Positions 39,508 through 48,679 of a DNA stretch of 50,332 bases are shown piece by piece. The notes under the pieces are model-generated. The model made no database searches. It had not been told where the DNA came from and saw nothing but the letters and a program-made list of their open reading frames with translations. How positions within the stretch are numbered: the stretch's first letter is position 1; each line of letters opens with the position of its first letter. Position numbers and translations under genes: made by a program. Origin of the DNA: Rhodospirillaceae bacterium (GTDB lineage Bacteria; Pseudomonadota; Alphaproteobacteria; Reyranellales; Reyranellaceae). The stretch is taken from assembly GCA_009772935.1 (NCBI GenBank), contig WOUR01000038.1:1-50332 (forward strand), given 5' to 3'.

Positions 39508-40571
39508 GTCCAGAGCGCCTTCACTTTGGGCAGCTCGGCGAGGCCGCGCTCATGGCCGTATGTCAGCATCGGGCCGATCCACTTGGGATCCATGATGCTG
39601 TCCACATGGTTGACGCCCGGCGCCAGCCCGGCGACGGTCAGCATGGTGCGCGTGCCGCTGGCTTCGAGGTCGCGGATCTCCTGCTGCAGCGTGTTGGGCA
39701 TGCCCGAGGTCCGCAGGCCCTGCGCCACGGCCTGGGGGCCGCCGTCGCTTAGCGAGATCACGAGCGCACGCTTCACGCCAGCCACGACGTCGCTGTGCGT
39801 GCTGGTCTGGCAGATGCCGCCGTCCATGCAGAGCCGGTCTTTCAGCCAGGTCGGCCCCATGGAGCCCGGTAGCGACGAACTCGCCGCACAGGCGACGTCG
39901 ACATGAAGGCCGGCGCTTGCCGAGACGACGATGCGCTCGCCCGTATAGCAGTCGTTCGCCGTCGTATGCAGCGCGGGCGAGGGCCAGGTGGTAGGGCCGA
40001 TCAGGCGGTGCAGCGTGGTGAAGTACTTGTCCGTGCCGGCGGGATTGCGCGCGGCCATCGCGGCCCGGCCGATGCCGCGGATCGTCTCGAAGCTCGCATC
40101 CTTTGCATCGACCGCGAGCTTGCGGGCGCGCTCCTGGCTGGGGTTTGCCTGCAGCGCCGGCACCAACTCGGCGAATAGCTTGGGGAAGTCGCGGAAAAAG
40201 TCGAGTTCGCCGGTGAGACGCCACAGTCGCCCGCTGCTCAGCACTGCGCCGGCGACCGAGCCGGCCGAGGTGCCGACCACGACGTCTGCCGTCGCGAGGT
40301 CGATTCCATTCTGCTTCAGCGCATGGAAGTAGCCCATCATCCACGAGACGAGGTAGGCGCCGCCGCCGCCCAGCACGAGACCGCGTTCCTTTCCGAGGCC
40401 GGGTGAAGGCGTGTAGGGAATGGGATGCGCCAGTCCATCGCTCCAGCCGGCCGGCGAGGCGCCCAGGAGCGTTGGCGCCTGGGCGAGGGCGCGGCCGGCG
40501 ATCACGGTTGCGGTCGCGAGCGTTCCGGTCGAAATCAGAGCGCGGCGGCCAAGTTTTTCTTCGATGGTCAT
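39504..40571 (-). CDS. Tat-exported patatin-like phospholipase
   Basis: 355 residues. The N-terminus (KLGRRALISTGTLATATVIA) has a twin arginine and hydrophobic core ending in ALAQ, so export is likely. The patatin domain follows: oxyanion glycines GLVLGGGGAYLVSW, nucleophile GTSAGSVAGA with Ser, and the Asp partner in CMDGGICQT. Patatins hydrolyse acyl chains from phospholipids or neutral lipids with a Ser-Asp dyad. It is the middle gene of a three-gene run: MgtC/DUF4010 protein, patatin, alpha/beta hydrolase. An exported patatin could attack envelope or host lipids (inference). Confidence 0.87.
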   Translation of the reverse strand: MTIEEKLGRRALISTGTLATATVIAGRALAQAPTLLGASPAGWSDGLAHPIPYTPSPGLGKERGLVLGGGGAYLVSWMMGYFHALKQNGIDLATADVVVGTSAGSVAGAVLSSGRLWRLTGELDFFRDFPKLFAELVPALQANPSQERARKLAVDAKDASFETIRGIGRAAMAARNPAGTDKYFTTLHRLIGPTTWPSPALHTTANDCYTGERIVVSASAGLHVDVACAASSSLPGSMGPTWLKDRLCMDGGICQTSTHSDVVAGVKRALVISLSDGGPQAVAQGLRTSGMPNTLQQEIRDLEASGTRTMLTVAGLAPGVNHVDSIMDPKWIGPMLTYGHERGLAELPKVKALWT

Positions 40572-40590
40572 GGATTTCCCTCGGGCACGA

Positions 40591-41835
40591 TCACGCGGTC
40601 AACAGGGCGGCCCACGCCGCCACCAGCATCAGGAGTTGGCCCGGAACGACATAGAGGGCGAATCGCGAACCGCCGGCGGTGAAAGCGAACACCATCTTGG
40701 TGATCGTATTGGTCGAGAAGGCGGCGAGGATCGGGATCGCGGCTGCCTGCGGCGCCAGCTTTCCGTCGGCAACGAGGGAAGCCACCGAGATGGCAGGGGC
40801 GTGCGTATCGGCAAAGCCCGCCGCTCCGGCTGCGAAGATGACGCCGGCTTCGCCGAACCAGTCCTGCAGGGCGGCAGCGAGTAGCAGGACGCCGGCCAGG
40901 ATGGCGGCAAAGATCAGAGCCGTGCGCAGGCTGAAGGCACTGCCCTGCGTCTCCTCGACCGTGCCGCCGTCGGCGCGCAGCGCCCAGAGGGTGAAGGCAC
41001 CGCCATAGACGACTGCGGCGGCGCCGGAAAAAAGCAGCGGCATCAGGAGGGCCCGGAAGGCGGCGAGGTCTGTGACCGCGATCAGGATGCCGAGCTGCAC
41101 GACCGTGGCGACGGAGGACATCATCGCGCCGGCGGCGGCCGGCTTTATCAGATGCGGATCTCGGGCCGCGCGTGCGCCCATGGCGCCGATCGTGGCCGAA
41201 CTCGAGATGAAACCCGAGGCCAGGCCCGCCAGCGGCAGCCCGAAGCGCGGGCCCACGATCCTCACGGCGACGTAGCCCAGAGCCCCCACGCCCATCACCA
41301 GGATCACCACCAGCCAGATGGTGCGCAGGTTCAGCGCGCCATAGGGGCCGATCGGATGGTCGGGCAGCATCGGCAGCACGACCAGGGTGGCGCCGGCGAA
41401 GATCAGCAGGTCGTGGCTCTCTTCGTCGGTGAGCACCGAGCGGACGAAGCGATGCAGGGCGACGCGGGCGTTGAGCAGCAGGGCGACCACCACGCCGACG
41501 CCGGCGGCGAAGGCGGGTTCGCGAATGGCGAGCCCGCCCAGCAGCGTCGTCGCCACCAGCGCCGTCTCCGTCGTGAGGCCGGGATCATTGTCGCGCGCAC
41601 GCCAGTAGGAGAGGCCGGCGAAGGCCACCATTCCCAGCACGACCGCGGCCAGCAGGAGATCGCCGCCGGCCGCGGCGCCGGTCGCACCGGCCAGCGAGGC
41701 GAGGGTGAAGGTCCGGATGCCTGCGGCGCCGCGGCTCGGGCCTTCGCCCTTCTTGCGCTCGCGGTCGATGCCGACCAGCAGGCCGATACCGAGGGCGACG
41801 ACGAAGCCGAGAAAGAGGGAGTGGAGTTCGAACAT
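40591..41835 (-). CDS. MgtC/SapB and DUF4010 membrane protein
   Basis: 414 residues with about twelve hydrophobic helices. The N-terminal third is MgtC/SapB-like (FELHSLFLGFVVALGIGLLV, then GIDRERKKGEG and AAGIRTFTLASLAGA). The rest is the DUF4010 domain, with GFISSSATIGAMGARAARD and the late SVASLVADGKLAP and FSTNTITKM segments. The ATG at 41835 is chosen; the 15-residue extension to 41880 is unlikely. Fused MgtC-DUF4010 proteins are common; function is unknown, possibly ion-related. It is 19 bases upstream of the patatin gene, in operon. Confidence 0.86.
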   Translation of the reverse strand: MFELHSLFLGFVVALGIGLLVGIDRERKKGEGPSRGAAGIRTFTLASLAGATGAAAGGDLLLAAVVLGMVAFAGLSYWRARDNDPGLTTETALVATTLLGGLAIREPAFAAGVGVVVALLLNARVALHRFVRSVLTDEESHDLLIFAGATLVVLPMLPDHPIGPYGALNLRTIWLVVILVMGVGALGYVAVRIVGPRFGLPLAGLASGFISSSATIGAMGARAARDPHLIKPAAAGAMMSSVATVVQLGILIAVTDLAAFRALLMPLLFSGAAAVVYGGAFTLWALRADGGTVEETQGSAFSLRTALIFAAILAGVLLLAAALQDWFGEAGVIFAAGAAGFADTHAPAISVASLVADGKLAPQAAAIPILAAFSTNTITKMVFAFTAGGSRFALYVVPGQLLMLVAAWAALLTA

Positions 41836-41880
41836 GGGCGACGCGAGTGTAGCACCAGATGGCGCGCGCCACGCAGTCAC

Positions 41881-42777
41881 TCAGGGCAGACCGCGCCGCG
41901 TCGCCGTGCGCTGATTGGACAGGCCGGCCGCCACGGCGAAGAAGGCCTTGATGCTGCGGCGCATGCTCTCGCTCTTCAGGCAGGCGACGTAGTCGCTGCT
42001 GGTGATCTTCGTGTCGCGGAAGTGAAGCGTGCGGAAGCGCGTCGAAGCGCTCGCCTCCAGCTCCCAGATGATGCTGAAGCCCAGGCCCGCACCAACCGCT
42101 TCGCAAACGGCCTCCCGGCTGCCCAGCTCAAGCACGGTGCGGGGCCGGACTCCGGCCTTCGCCATCGCGGCGTGGGTGATGCGCCGGGTGTTCGAGCCTT
42201 CCTCGCGCGAGATCATGGGCTGGTCGTGGAGCTCTGCCAGCCGCACGCTCTCGCGGCTTGCCCAGGGATGGTGGTTGGCCACGATCACCACGGCCGTGTG
42301 CCGCCACAGCGGCATCGCGTCGATCTGGGGGTGGCGCTCGACGCCGGGCAGGATGGCGAGGTCGGTCCGCCGCTCCAGCAGCTGCTCGCGCACGAAGCGC
42401 GTGTTGCCCATGGCGACGGAGAGTTCGATGTTGGGATGGCGCGCCAGGAAGCGGGCGAACACGCCCATCGCGATATGCGGCCCGTCGGCGGTCAGGCTGA
42501 GCTGGCCGCTCTCCAGTTCGGAGGACTCGGTCAGGATCTCGCGCATCTGTTCTTCGAGGCTCGAATAGCGGCGCGACATCCGGAACAGACGTTCGCCCAT
42601 CTCCGTGAGACGCACCGACCGGCGCGACCGTTCGAGCAGCTTCACGCCGTAGCGTTCCTCCAGCGCCTTCACCTGGATGGTGACGGCGGGCTGGGTCAGC
42701 CCCAGCGACTCGGCGGCGCGTGAAAAACTGCCTTGGTGGGCGACGGCATCGAAAGCGCGGATCTGTGTGTGCAACAT
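41881..42777 (-). CDS. LysR family transcriptional regulator
   Basis: 298 residues. The N-terminal winged helix-turn-helix reads LHTQIRAFDAVAHQGSFSRA, AESLGLTQPAVTIQVKALEE and YGVKLLERSRRSV. The C-terminal effector domain includes LSLTADGPHIAMGVFARFLA and the EEGSNTRRITHAAMAKAG segment. It is divergent from the sulfatase-type gene across an AT-rich intergenic region containing an inverted repeat, the typical layout for a LysR activator of the neighbouring operon. The inducer may be the imported phospho- or sulfo-ester (inference). Confidence 0.92.
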   Translation of the reverse strand: MLHTQIRAFDAVAHQGSFSRAAESLGLTQPAVTIQVKALEERYGVKLLERSRRSVRLTEMGERLFRMSRRYSSLEEQMREILTESSELESGQLSLTADGPHIAMGVFARFLARHPNIELSVAMGNTRFVREQLLERRTDLAILPGVERHPQIDAMPLWRHTAVVIVANHHPWASRESVRLAELHDQPMISREEGSNTRRITHAAMAKAGVRPRTVLELGSREAVCEAVGAGLGFSIIWELEASASTRFRTLHFRDTKITSSDYVACLKSESMRRSIKAFFAVAAGLSNQRTATRRGLP

Positions 42778-42875
42778 GTTCCATTATTAATATTTTTTAA
42801 GTTACAGAAGTAATATTAAATTGTCCTATCAGTTCGTGCGCCCGATGATCCTCCCCGGGGGAAAGGGGGCAATTG
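42778..42875. promoter_or_regulatory. divergent LysR/hydrolase control region
   Basis: The left half (42783-42822) is strikingly AT-rich for this genome. TTAATATT (42787-42794) and AATATTAA (42812-42819) form a perfect inverted repeat with 17 bases between them, the scale of a LysR binding site with its T-N11-A motifs. The right half contains GGGGGAAAGGGGG, the ribosome site of the hydrolase gene. Confidence 0.6.
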
Positions 42876-44411
42876 ATGGTCGCGCGGAGGAATATCCTCT
42901 TCATCGTCATCGACCAGTGGCGGGCCGATGCACTTGGCTGTGCGGGCAATCCCGTCCTGAAGACCCCGAATCTCGACCGGCTGGCCGCCGACGGGGTGCT
43001 CTGCCGCCGCCATTTCGTGCAGGCAGCCCCGTGCGGCCCGTCGCGCGCGGCGCTGCTGACCGGCACCTACCAGCACAACAACGGCGTCATGCGGAACGGC
43101 ACGCCGCTGGCGCGCCGTTTCACCAACATCGCCCTCGAATGCCGCAAGGCCGGCTACGATCCGGCGCTGTTCGGGTACACCGACACGACGGTCGATCCGA
43201 CCGGCCTGCCGCCCGACGACCCGGCTCTGCGGACCTATGAGTCGGTCATGCCCGGCTTTGCGCCGGAGCTGCATTTGCCGGAGCTGCCCTATCCGTGGAT
43301 GGCCGACCTCAAGGCCAAGGGCTATCCCTTCGCTGACGACGTCACGGAGATCTATCGGCCGGCCACCCCGGCGGGCGACCGGGGACCGACCTTTCCGCCG
43401 GCACGCTTCAAGGCCGAGGACAGCATCACCGCCTTCCTGACCGACCGTTTGCTCGACTACATCTCGGTGCGCCGCAACGGATCGTGGTTCGCGCATGCGG
43501 CCTATATCCGCCCGCATCCGCCCTTCATTGCGCCCCAGCCCTACAACACGCTTTACGACCCGGCCGACATGCCGGCGCCCCGTCGCGCCGCCACGGCGGA
43601 GGCGGAGGCCGCGCAGCACCCTCTTCTGGCGAGCTACCTGCGCTCGCAAAACCAGGCGAGCTACTTCGTCACCGGTCAGGGGCTGGTCGCCGATCTCAGC
43701 GACTCGGACCTCGCGCAACTGCGGGCGACTTACTACGGCATGGTGCAGGAGGTCGACGATCAGGTCGGCCGCCTGATCGACAGGCTGAAGGAGTGGGGCC
43801 TCTACGACGACACGCTGATCGTGGTGACCGCCGATCATGGCGAGCTGCTGGGCGACCACTGGATGCTCGGCAAGCAGGGCTATTTCGACGAGGCCTACAA
43901 CGTGCCGCTGATCGTGCGCGATCCGAGGCCGGCGGCGAATGCCAGCCGGGGCACGGCGATCGAGCGTTTCACCGAGGCGGTCGACGTGATGCCGACCGTC
44001 CTCGATTGGCTCGGCCTCGACATCCCGCGCCAGTGCGACGGGCGCTCGCTACTGCCGCTGCTGTACGGAACGGCGCCCGAGGACTGGCGTCGCGAAGTGC
44101 ATTGGGAGTTCGACTTCCGCGGGCTCGGCGCCGCCGATTCCGAGGCGGTGCTGGGTGTGCCGATGGACGCCTGCTCGCTCGCCGTGATCCGCGACGAGCG
44201 CTTCAAGTACGTCCATTTCGCCGCCCTGCCGCCGCTGTTCTTCGACCTGGCGGCCGATCCACATTGCTTCACCGACCTGTCGCGCGACCCCGCCGCGACT
44301 CCGGCCATGCTGGCCTATGCCCAGAAGATGCTGTCGTGGCGCATCGTCTCGAACGCCCGCGACCTCACCGGCATGCATGTTTCGTCCAAGGGCCTCCACG
44401 TCCGCCCCTGA
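42876..44411 (+). CDS. sulfatase / phosphonate monoester hydrolase family protein
   Basis: A 511-residue alkaline-phosphatase-superfamily hydrolase. The formylglycine motif is APCGPSRAALLTG, with Cys53 in CxPSR, requiring conversion by a formylglycine-generating enzyme not present here. Metal ligands are expected at Asp13 (VIDQWRADAL), Asp320 and His321 (TADHGELLGDHWMLGKQG). The absence of a signal peptide indicates a cytoplasmic enzyme, as in rhizobial phosphonate monoester hydrolases, which also have phosphodiesterase and sulfatase activity. It heads the ugp-like operon: imported substrates would be cleaved inside the cell (inference). Confidence 0.87.
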   Translation: MVARRNILFIVIDQWRADALGCAGNPVLKTPNLDRLAADGVLCRRHFVQAAPCGPSRAALLTGTYQHNNGVMRNGTPLARRFTNIALECRKAGYDPALFGYTDTTVDPTGLPPDDPALRTYESVMPGFAPELHLPELPYPWMADLKAKGYPFADDVTEIYRPATPAGDRGPTFPPARFKAEDSITAFLTDRLLDYISVRRNGSWFAHAAYIRPHPPFIAPQPYNTLYDPADMPAPRRAATAEAEAAQHPLLASYLRSQNQASYFVTGQGLVADLSDSDLAQLRATYYGMVQEVDDQVGRLIDRLKEWGLYDDTLIVVTADHGELLGDHWMLGKQGYFDEAYNVPLIVRDPRPAANASRGTAIERFTEAVDVMPTVLDWLGLDIPRQCDGRSLLPLLYGTAPEDWRREVHWEFDFRGLGAADSEAVLGVPMDACSLAVIRDERFKYVHFAALPPLFFDLAADPHCFTDLSRDPAATPAMLAYAQKMLSWRIVSNARDLTGMHVSSKGLHVRP

Positions 44412-44430
44412 TCAGGAGAAGGAAACCGTC

Positions 44431-45738
44431 ATGAGGAACAGGTTGCTCGGCGCCTTCGCCGGAATAGTCTCTGCCTTTGCCGCTTCGGTCGCGGCAGCCG
44501 CTCCCATCGAGATCCAGTTCTGGCATCCGACGCTGGGGCCGATCGACGATGCGCTGAAGCAGCAGATCGACAGCTTCAACAACGGCCAGACTGCCTACAA
44601 GGTCGTGGCCTCCGGCCGTGGCACATATGACGAGACCTTCAATGCCGCGATTGCCGGCTTCCGCGCGAACAAGAGCCCGCACCTGCTGGTCGTGATCGGC
44701 CAGGGCACGCAGAGCATGCTGCTGTCGGGCGCGGTCTATCCGGTGCAGGACCTGCTGGCGGCCGAGGGCTACAAGATCGACTGGGACAACTACATCCAGC
44801 CGGTGCTGAACTACTATCGCACCAAGGACATGAAGCTCCTGTCGCTGCCGTTCAGCGTCTCGACGCCGATCCTCTGGTACAACAAGGACGGCTTCGCCAA
44901 GGCGGGGCTCACGCGGCCGCCCGTGACCTGGGACGAGATGGGCGAGTACCTGACCAAGCTGCGCGCCGCGGGTTTCGAGTGCGGCTACACCTCGGGCTGG
45001 CAGCAGTGGGTGCATGTCGACAACTATTCGACGATCCACGACCTGCCGATCGCCACGCTGCATAACGGACTCGATGGTCTGAGCGCCGTCTTCACCTACA
45101 ACAAGACCGCCGTGGTCAAGAACATCGCGCGCATTCAGTCATGGGTCGCCGATGGGCGCTACACCTATTCGGGCCGCCAGGGCAGCAGCGCGACGCCGGC
45201 CTTCGCCTCGGGCCGCTGCGCGATGATGACCCATTCCTCGGCAGTCTTCTCCTCGCTGCAGGCCAGTGCCAAGTTCGCCTTCGAGGCCGCGCCCCTGCCG
45301 TACGAAGTCGGCACGACACCGCACAACAGCCTGATCGGCGGCGGCGCGCTCTGGGTGCTGAAGGGCCACAAGCCCGAGGAGTACAAGGGCGTGGCCGCGT
45401 TCCTGGCCCATCTCGCCAGCCCCGAGCAGCAGGCCAAGTGGCACAAGGACACCGGCTACATGCCGATCACCAAGGCCGCCTACGAGAAGGTCAAGGCCGA
45501 GGGCTACTACGACAAGTATCCCCAGCAGGAAGTCGCCATCACCCAGGTCCAGCGCGGCACGCCGACGCTCAACACGATGACGGTGCGGCTGGGCAACGCC
45601 AACCAGTACGTCGCCGCCCTCGAGGAGGAGATGGAGGCGGTCTGGGCGAACAAGAAGACGGCGCAGCAGGCGATGGACGATGCGGTGCGGCGCGGCAACG
45701 AAATCCTGCGCCGCTTCGAGCGGCAGCGCGGCAACTGA
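44431..45738 (+). CDS. ugpB: UgpB-like ABC transporter substrate-binding protein
   Basis: 435 residues, the length of E. coli UgpB. The signal peptide ends near SVAAAAP. The mature chain has IEIQFWHPTLGPIDDALKQQ, the STPILWYNKDGFAKAGL and PPVTWDEMGEYLTKL hinge text, IGGGALWVLKGHKPEEYKGV, and the closing TMTVRLGNANQYVAAL and EEEMEAVWANKKTAQQA, all UgpB-like. Ligands of this group are glycerol-3-phosphate and glycerophosphodiesters. A GGAGAAGGAAACC ribosome site precedes the ATG. It lies 19 bases after the hydrolase gene. Confidence 0.87.
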   Translation: MRNRLLGAFAGIVSAFAASVAAAAPIEIQFWHPTLGPIDDALKQQIDSFNNGQTAYKVVASGRGTYDETFNAAIAGFRANKSPHLLVVIGQGTQSMLLSGAVYPVQDLLAAEGYKIDWDNYIQPVLNYYRTKDMKLLSLPFSVSTPILWYNKDGFAKAGLTRPPVTWDEMGEYLTKLRAAGFECGYTSGWQQWVHVDNYSTIHDLPIATLHNGLDGLSAVFTYNKTAVVKNIARIQSWVADGRYTYSGRQGSSATPAFASGRCAMMTHSSAVFSSLQASAKFAFEAAPLPYEVGTTPHNSLIGGGALWVLKGHKPEEYKGVAAFLAHLASPEQQAKWHKDTGYMPITKAAYEKVKAEGYYDKYPQQEVAITQVQRGTPTLNTMTVRLGNANQYVAALEEEMEAVWANKKTAQQAMDDAVRRGNEILRRFERQRGN

Positions 45739-45765
45739 GCGGCGGCGGCGCGACGGGCTGATGCC

Positions 45766-46659
45766 ATGATCAAGCGGGTGAACTTCCAGCGGCACAAGCC
45801 GCTGGCCTTCCTGCTGCTCGCCCCGCAGATGCTCGTGCTCGCCGTCTTCGTGTTCTGGCCGGCGGCGCAGGCCCTCTACCAGGCCTTCACCGTCACAGAC
45901 CCGTTCGGTCAGCACTCGACCTTCGTATGGTTCGACAATTTCCGCGACATTCTCACCAGTCCGGAATACTTCAATTCGATCTATCGGACGGCGATCTTCA
46001 GCACCGGCACGACCGTTTCGGCCGTGCTGGCGGGCCTTGCCTTCGCGGTGCTGGTCGACAGGGTCGTTCGGGGCAAGTCGGTGTACCGGCTGATGATCAT
46101 CTGGCCCTATGCCGTCGCGCCGGTGCTGGCGGGCGTCCTCTGGCTCTTTCTTTTCCATCCGATCTACGGCGCCATTGCGCTGATGCTGAAGCAGGGCTTC
46201 GGCATCCCGTGGAACCCGCTGCTCGACGGTAGCGACGCGATGCTGCTGGTCATCGTGGCCGCTGCCTGGAAGCAGGTGAGCTACAATTTCGTGTTCTTCC
46301 TCGCCGCCCTGCAGGCGATCCCACGCTCCCTGATCGAGGCGGCGGCGATCGACGGGGCAGGGCCGATCCGGCGATTCGTCAGCATCGTCTTTCCGCTGAT
46401 CTCGCCCACCACCTTTTTCCTGCTGGTGATCAACGTCGTCTACGCCTTCTTCGACACGTTCGGCATCATCCATGCCTTGACCCAGGGCGGGCCGGGCGGC
46501 GCCACCGACATCATGGTCTACAAGGTCTATGCGGACGGCTTCCTGGGCCTCGATCTCGGCCTGTCGGCGGCTCAATCGGTGATCCTGATGATCCTGGTGA
46601 TCGGCCTGACGGCGATCCAGTTCCGCTTCCTGGAGCGGCGCGTGAAGTACGCCCAATGA
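45766..46659 (+). CDS. ugpA: UgpA-like ABC transporter permease
   Basis: A 297-residue inner-membrane permease with six helices. The first is FLLLAPQMLVLAVFVFWPAA; the coupling loop is EAAAIDGAGPIRRFVSIVFP, the EAA motif of carbohydrate-type importers. FDTFGIIHALTQGGPGGATD is characteristic of MalF/UgpA-type proteins. The end overlaps the UgpE start (ATGA), indicating coupled synthesis. With UgpE it forms the channel. Confidence 0.9.
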   Translation: MIKRVNFQRHKPLAFLLLAPQMLVLAVFVFWPAAQALYQAFTVTDPFGQHSTFVWFDNFRDILTSPEYFNSIYRTAIFSTGTTVSAVLAGLAFAVLVDRVVRGKSVYRLMIIWPYAVAPVLAGVLWLFLFHPIYGAIALMLKQGFGIPWNPLLDGSDAMLLVIVAAAWKQVSYNFVFFLAALQAIPRSLIEAAAIDGAGPIRRFVSIVFPLISPTTFFLLVINVVYAFFDTFGIIHALTQGGPGGATDIMVYKVYADGFLGLDLGLSAAQSVILMILVIGLTAIQFRFLERRVKYAQ

Positions 46660-47579
46660 TCGAACGGACCCCCAAGCTCGACTTCTTCTGCCACCTGCTG
46701 CTGATCGCGGGCGTCATCGCGGTCTGCCTGCCGCTCTACTACGCGCTGATCGCGGCGACGCACACGTTGTCCGATGTGCTGCAGGTGCCGATGCCGCTGA
46801 CGCCAGGCAACGAGCTGCTCGCTAACCTCAAGGTCGCGATCGAGCGCGGCGACCTCGGCCGCCAGCTCCTCAATTCGCTGATCGTCTCGGTCGGCGTCAC
46901 GGTCGGGAAGATCGCCGTGTCTATCCTCTCCGCCTTTGCCATCACCTATTTCCGCTTTCCCTTCCGGATGATGGCCTTCTGGCTGATCTTCGCCACGCTG
47001 ATGCTGCCGATCGAGGTGCGCATCGTGCCGACCTATGCCGTGGCGGCCCATCCGCTGCAGGGGCTGGGCTGGCTGCTCGACGAGACCGGATTGCGTGGGC
47101 CGCTCGAGAGCCTGACCGGCTGGAATGTGGAAGCGGTCGTGAAGTGGAATCTCCTCGATTCCTATGCCGGCCTGATCCTGCCGCTGATGGCGTCGGCCAC
47201 CGCGACCTTCCTGTTCCGCCAGCTCTTCCTCACGATACCCGAGGAACTTCTGGAAGCCGCCAAGATCGACGGCGCATCGCCCATGCGCTTCCTGATCGAC
47301 GTGCTGTGGCCGATGTCGCGCACCAATGTGGTGGCGCTCACCGTCATCCTCTTCGTGTTCGGCTGGAACCAGTATCTGTGGCCGCTGCTGATCACCACCG
47401 AGGCAAGCATGACCACCGCGGTGATCGGCTTGTCCAAGCAGATCTCTGCCGCACCGGAGGCAGTGCCGAAGTGGAACACGCTGATGGCCTCGGCGCTGCT
47501 GATCACGCTGCCGCCGGTGATGGTGGTGATCGTCCTGCAGCGCTGGTTCGTCAAAGGCCTCGTCGACTCGGAAAAATAG
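46656..47579 (+). CDS. ugpE: UgpE-like ABC transporter permease
   Basis: A 307-residue MalG/UgpE-type permease. Features are the first helix HLLLIAGVIAVCLPLYYALI, FATLMLPIEVRIVPTYAV, the coupling loop EAAKIDGASPMRFLIDVLWP and the C-terminal VIVLQRWFVKGLVDSEK. The distinctive insertion with RGPLESLTGWNVEAVVKW resembles UgpE. It is translationally coupled to ugpA. Confidence 0.9.
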   Translation: MIERTPKLDFFCHLLLIAGVIAVCLPLYYALIAATHTLSDVLQVPMPLTPGNELLANLKVAIERGDLGRQLLNSLIVSVGVTVGKIAVSILSAFAITYFRFPFRMMAFWLIFATLMLPIEVRIVPTYAVAAHPLQGLGWLLDETGLRGPLESLTGWNVEAVVKWNLLDSYAGLILPLMASATATFLFRQLFLTIPEELLEAAKIDGASPMRFLIDVLWPMSRTNVVALTVILFVFGWNQYLWPLLITTEASMTTAVIGLSKQISAAPEAVPKWNTLMASALLITLPPVMVVIVLQRWFVKGLVDSEK

Positions 47580-47590
47580 CGGAGCATTCC

Positions 47591-48658
<1,068 letters not shown>

Positions 48659-48679
48659 CAGGGCAGGATCGGGAGGAAG

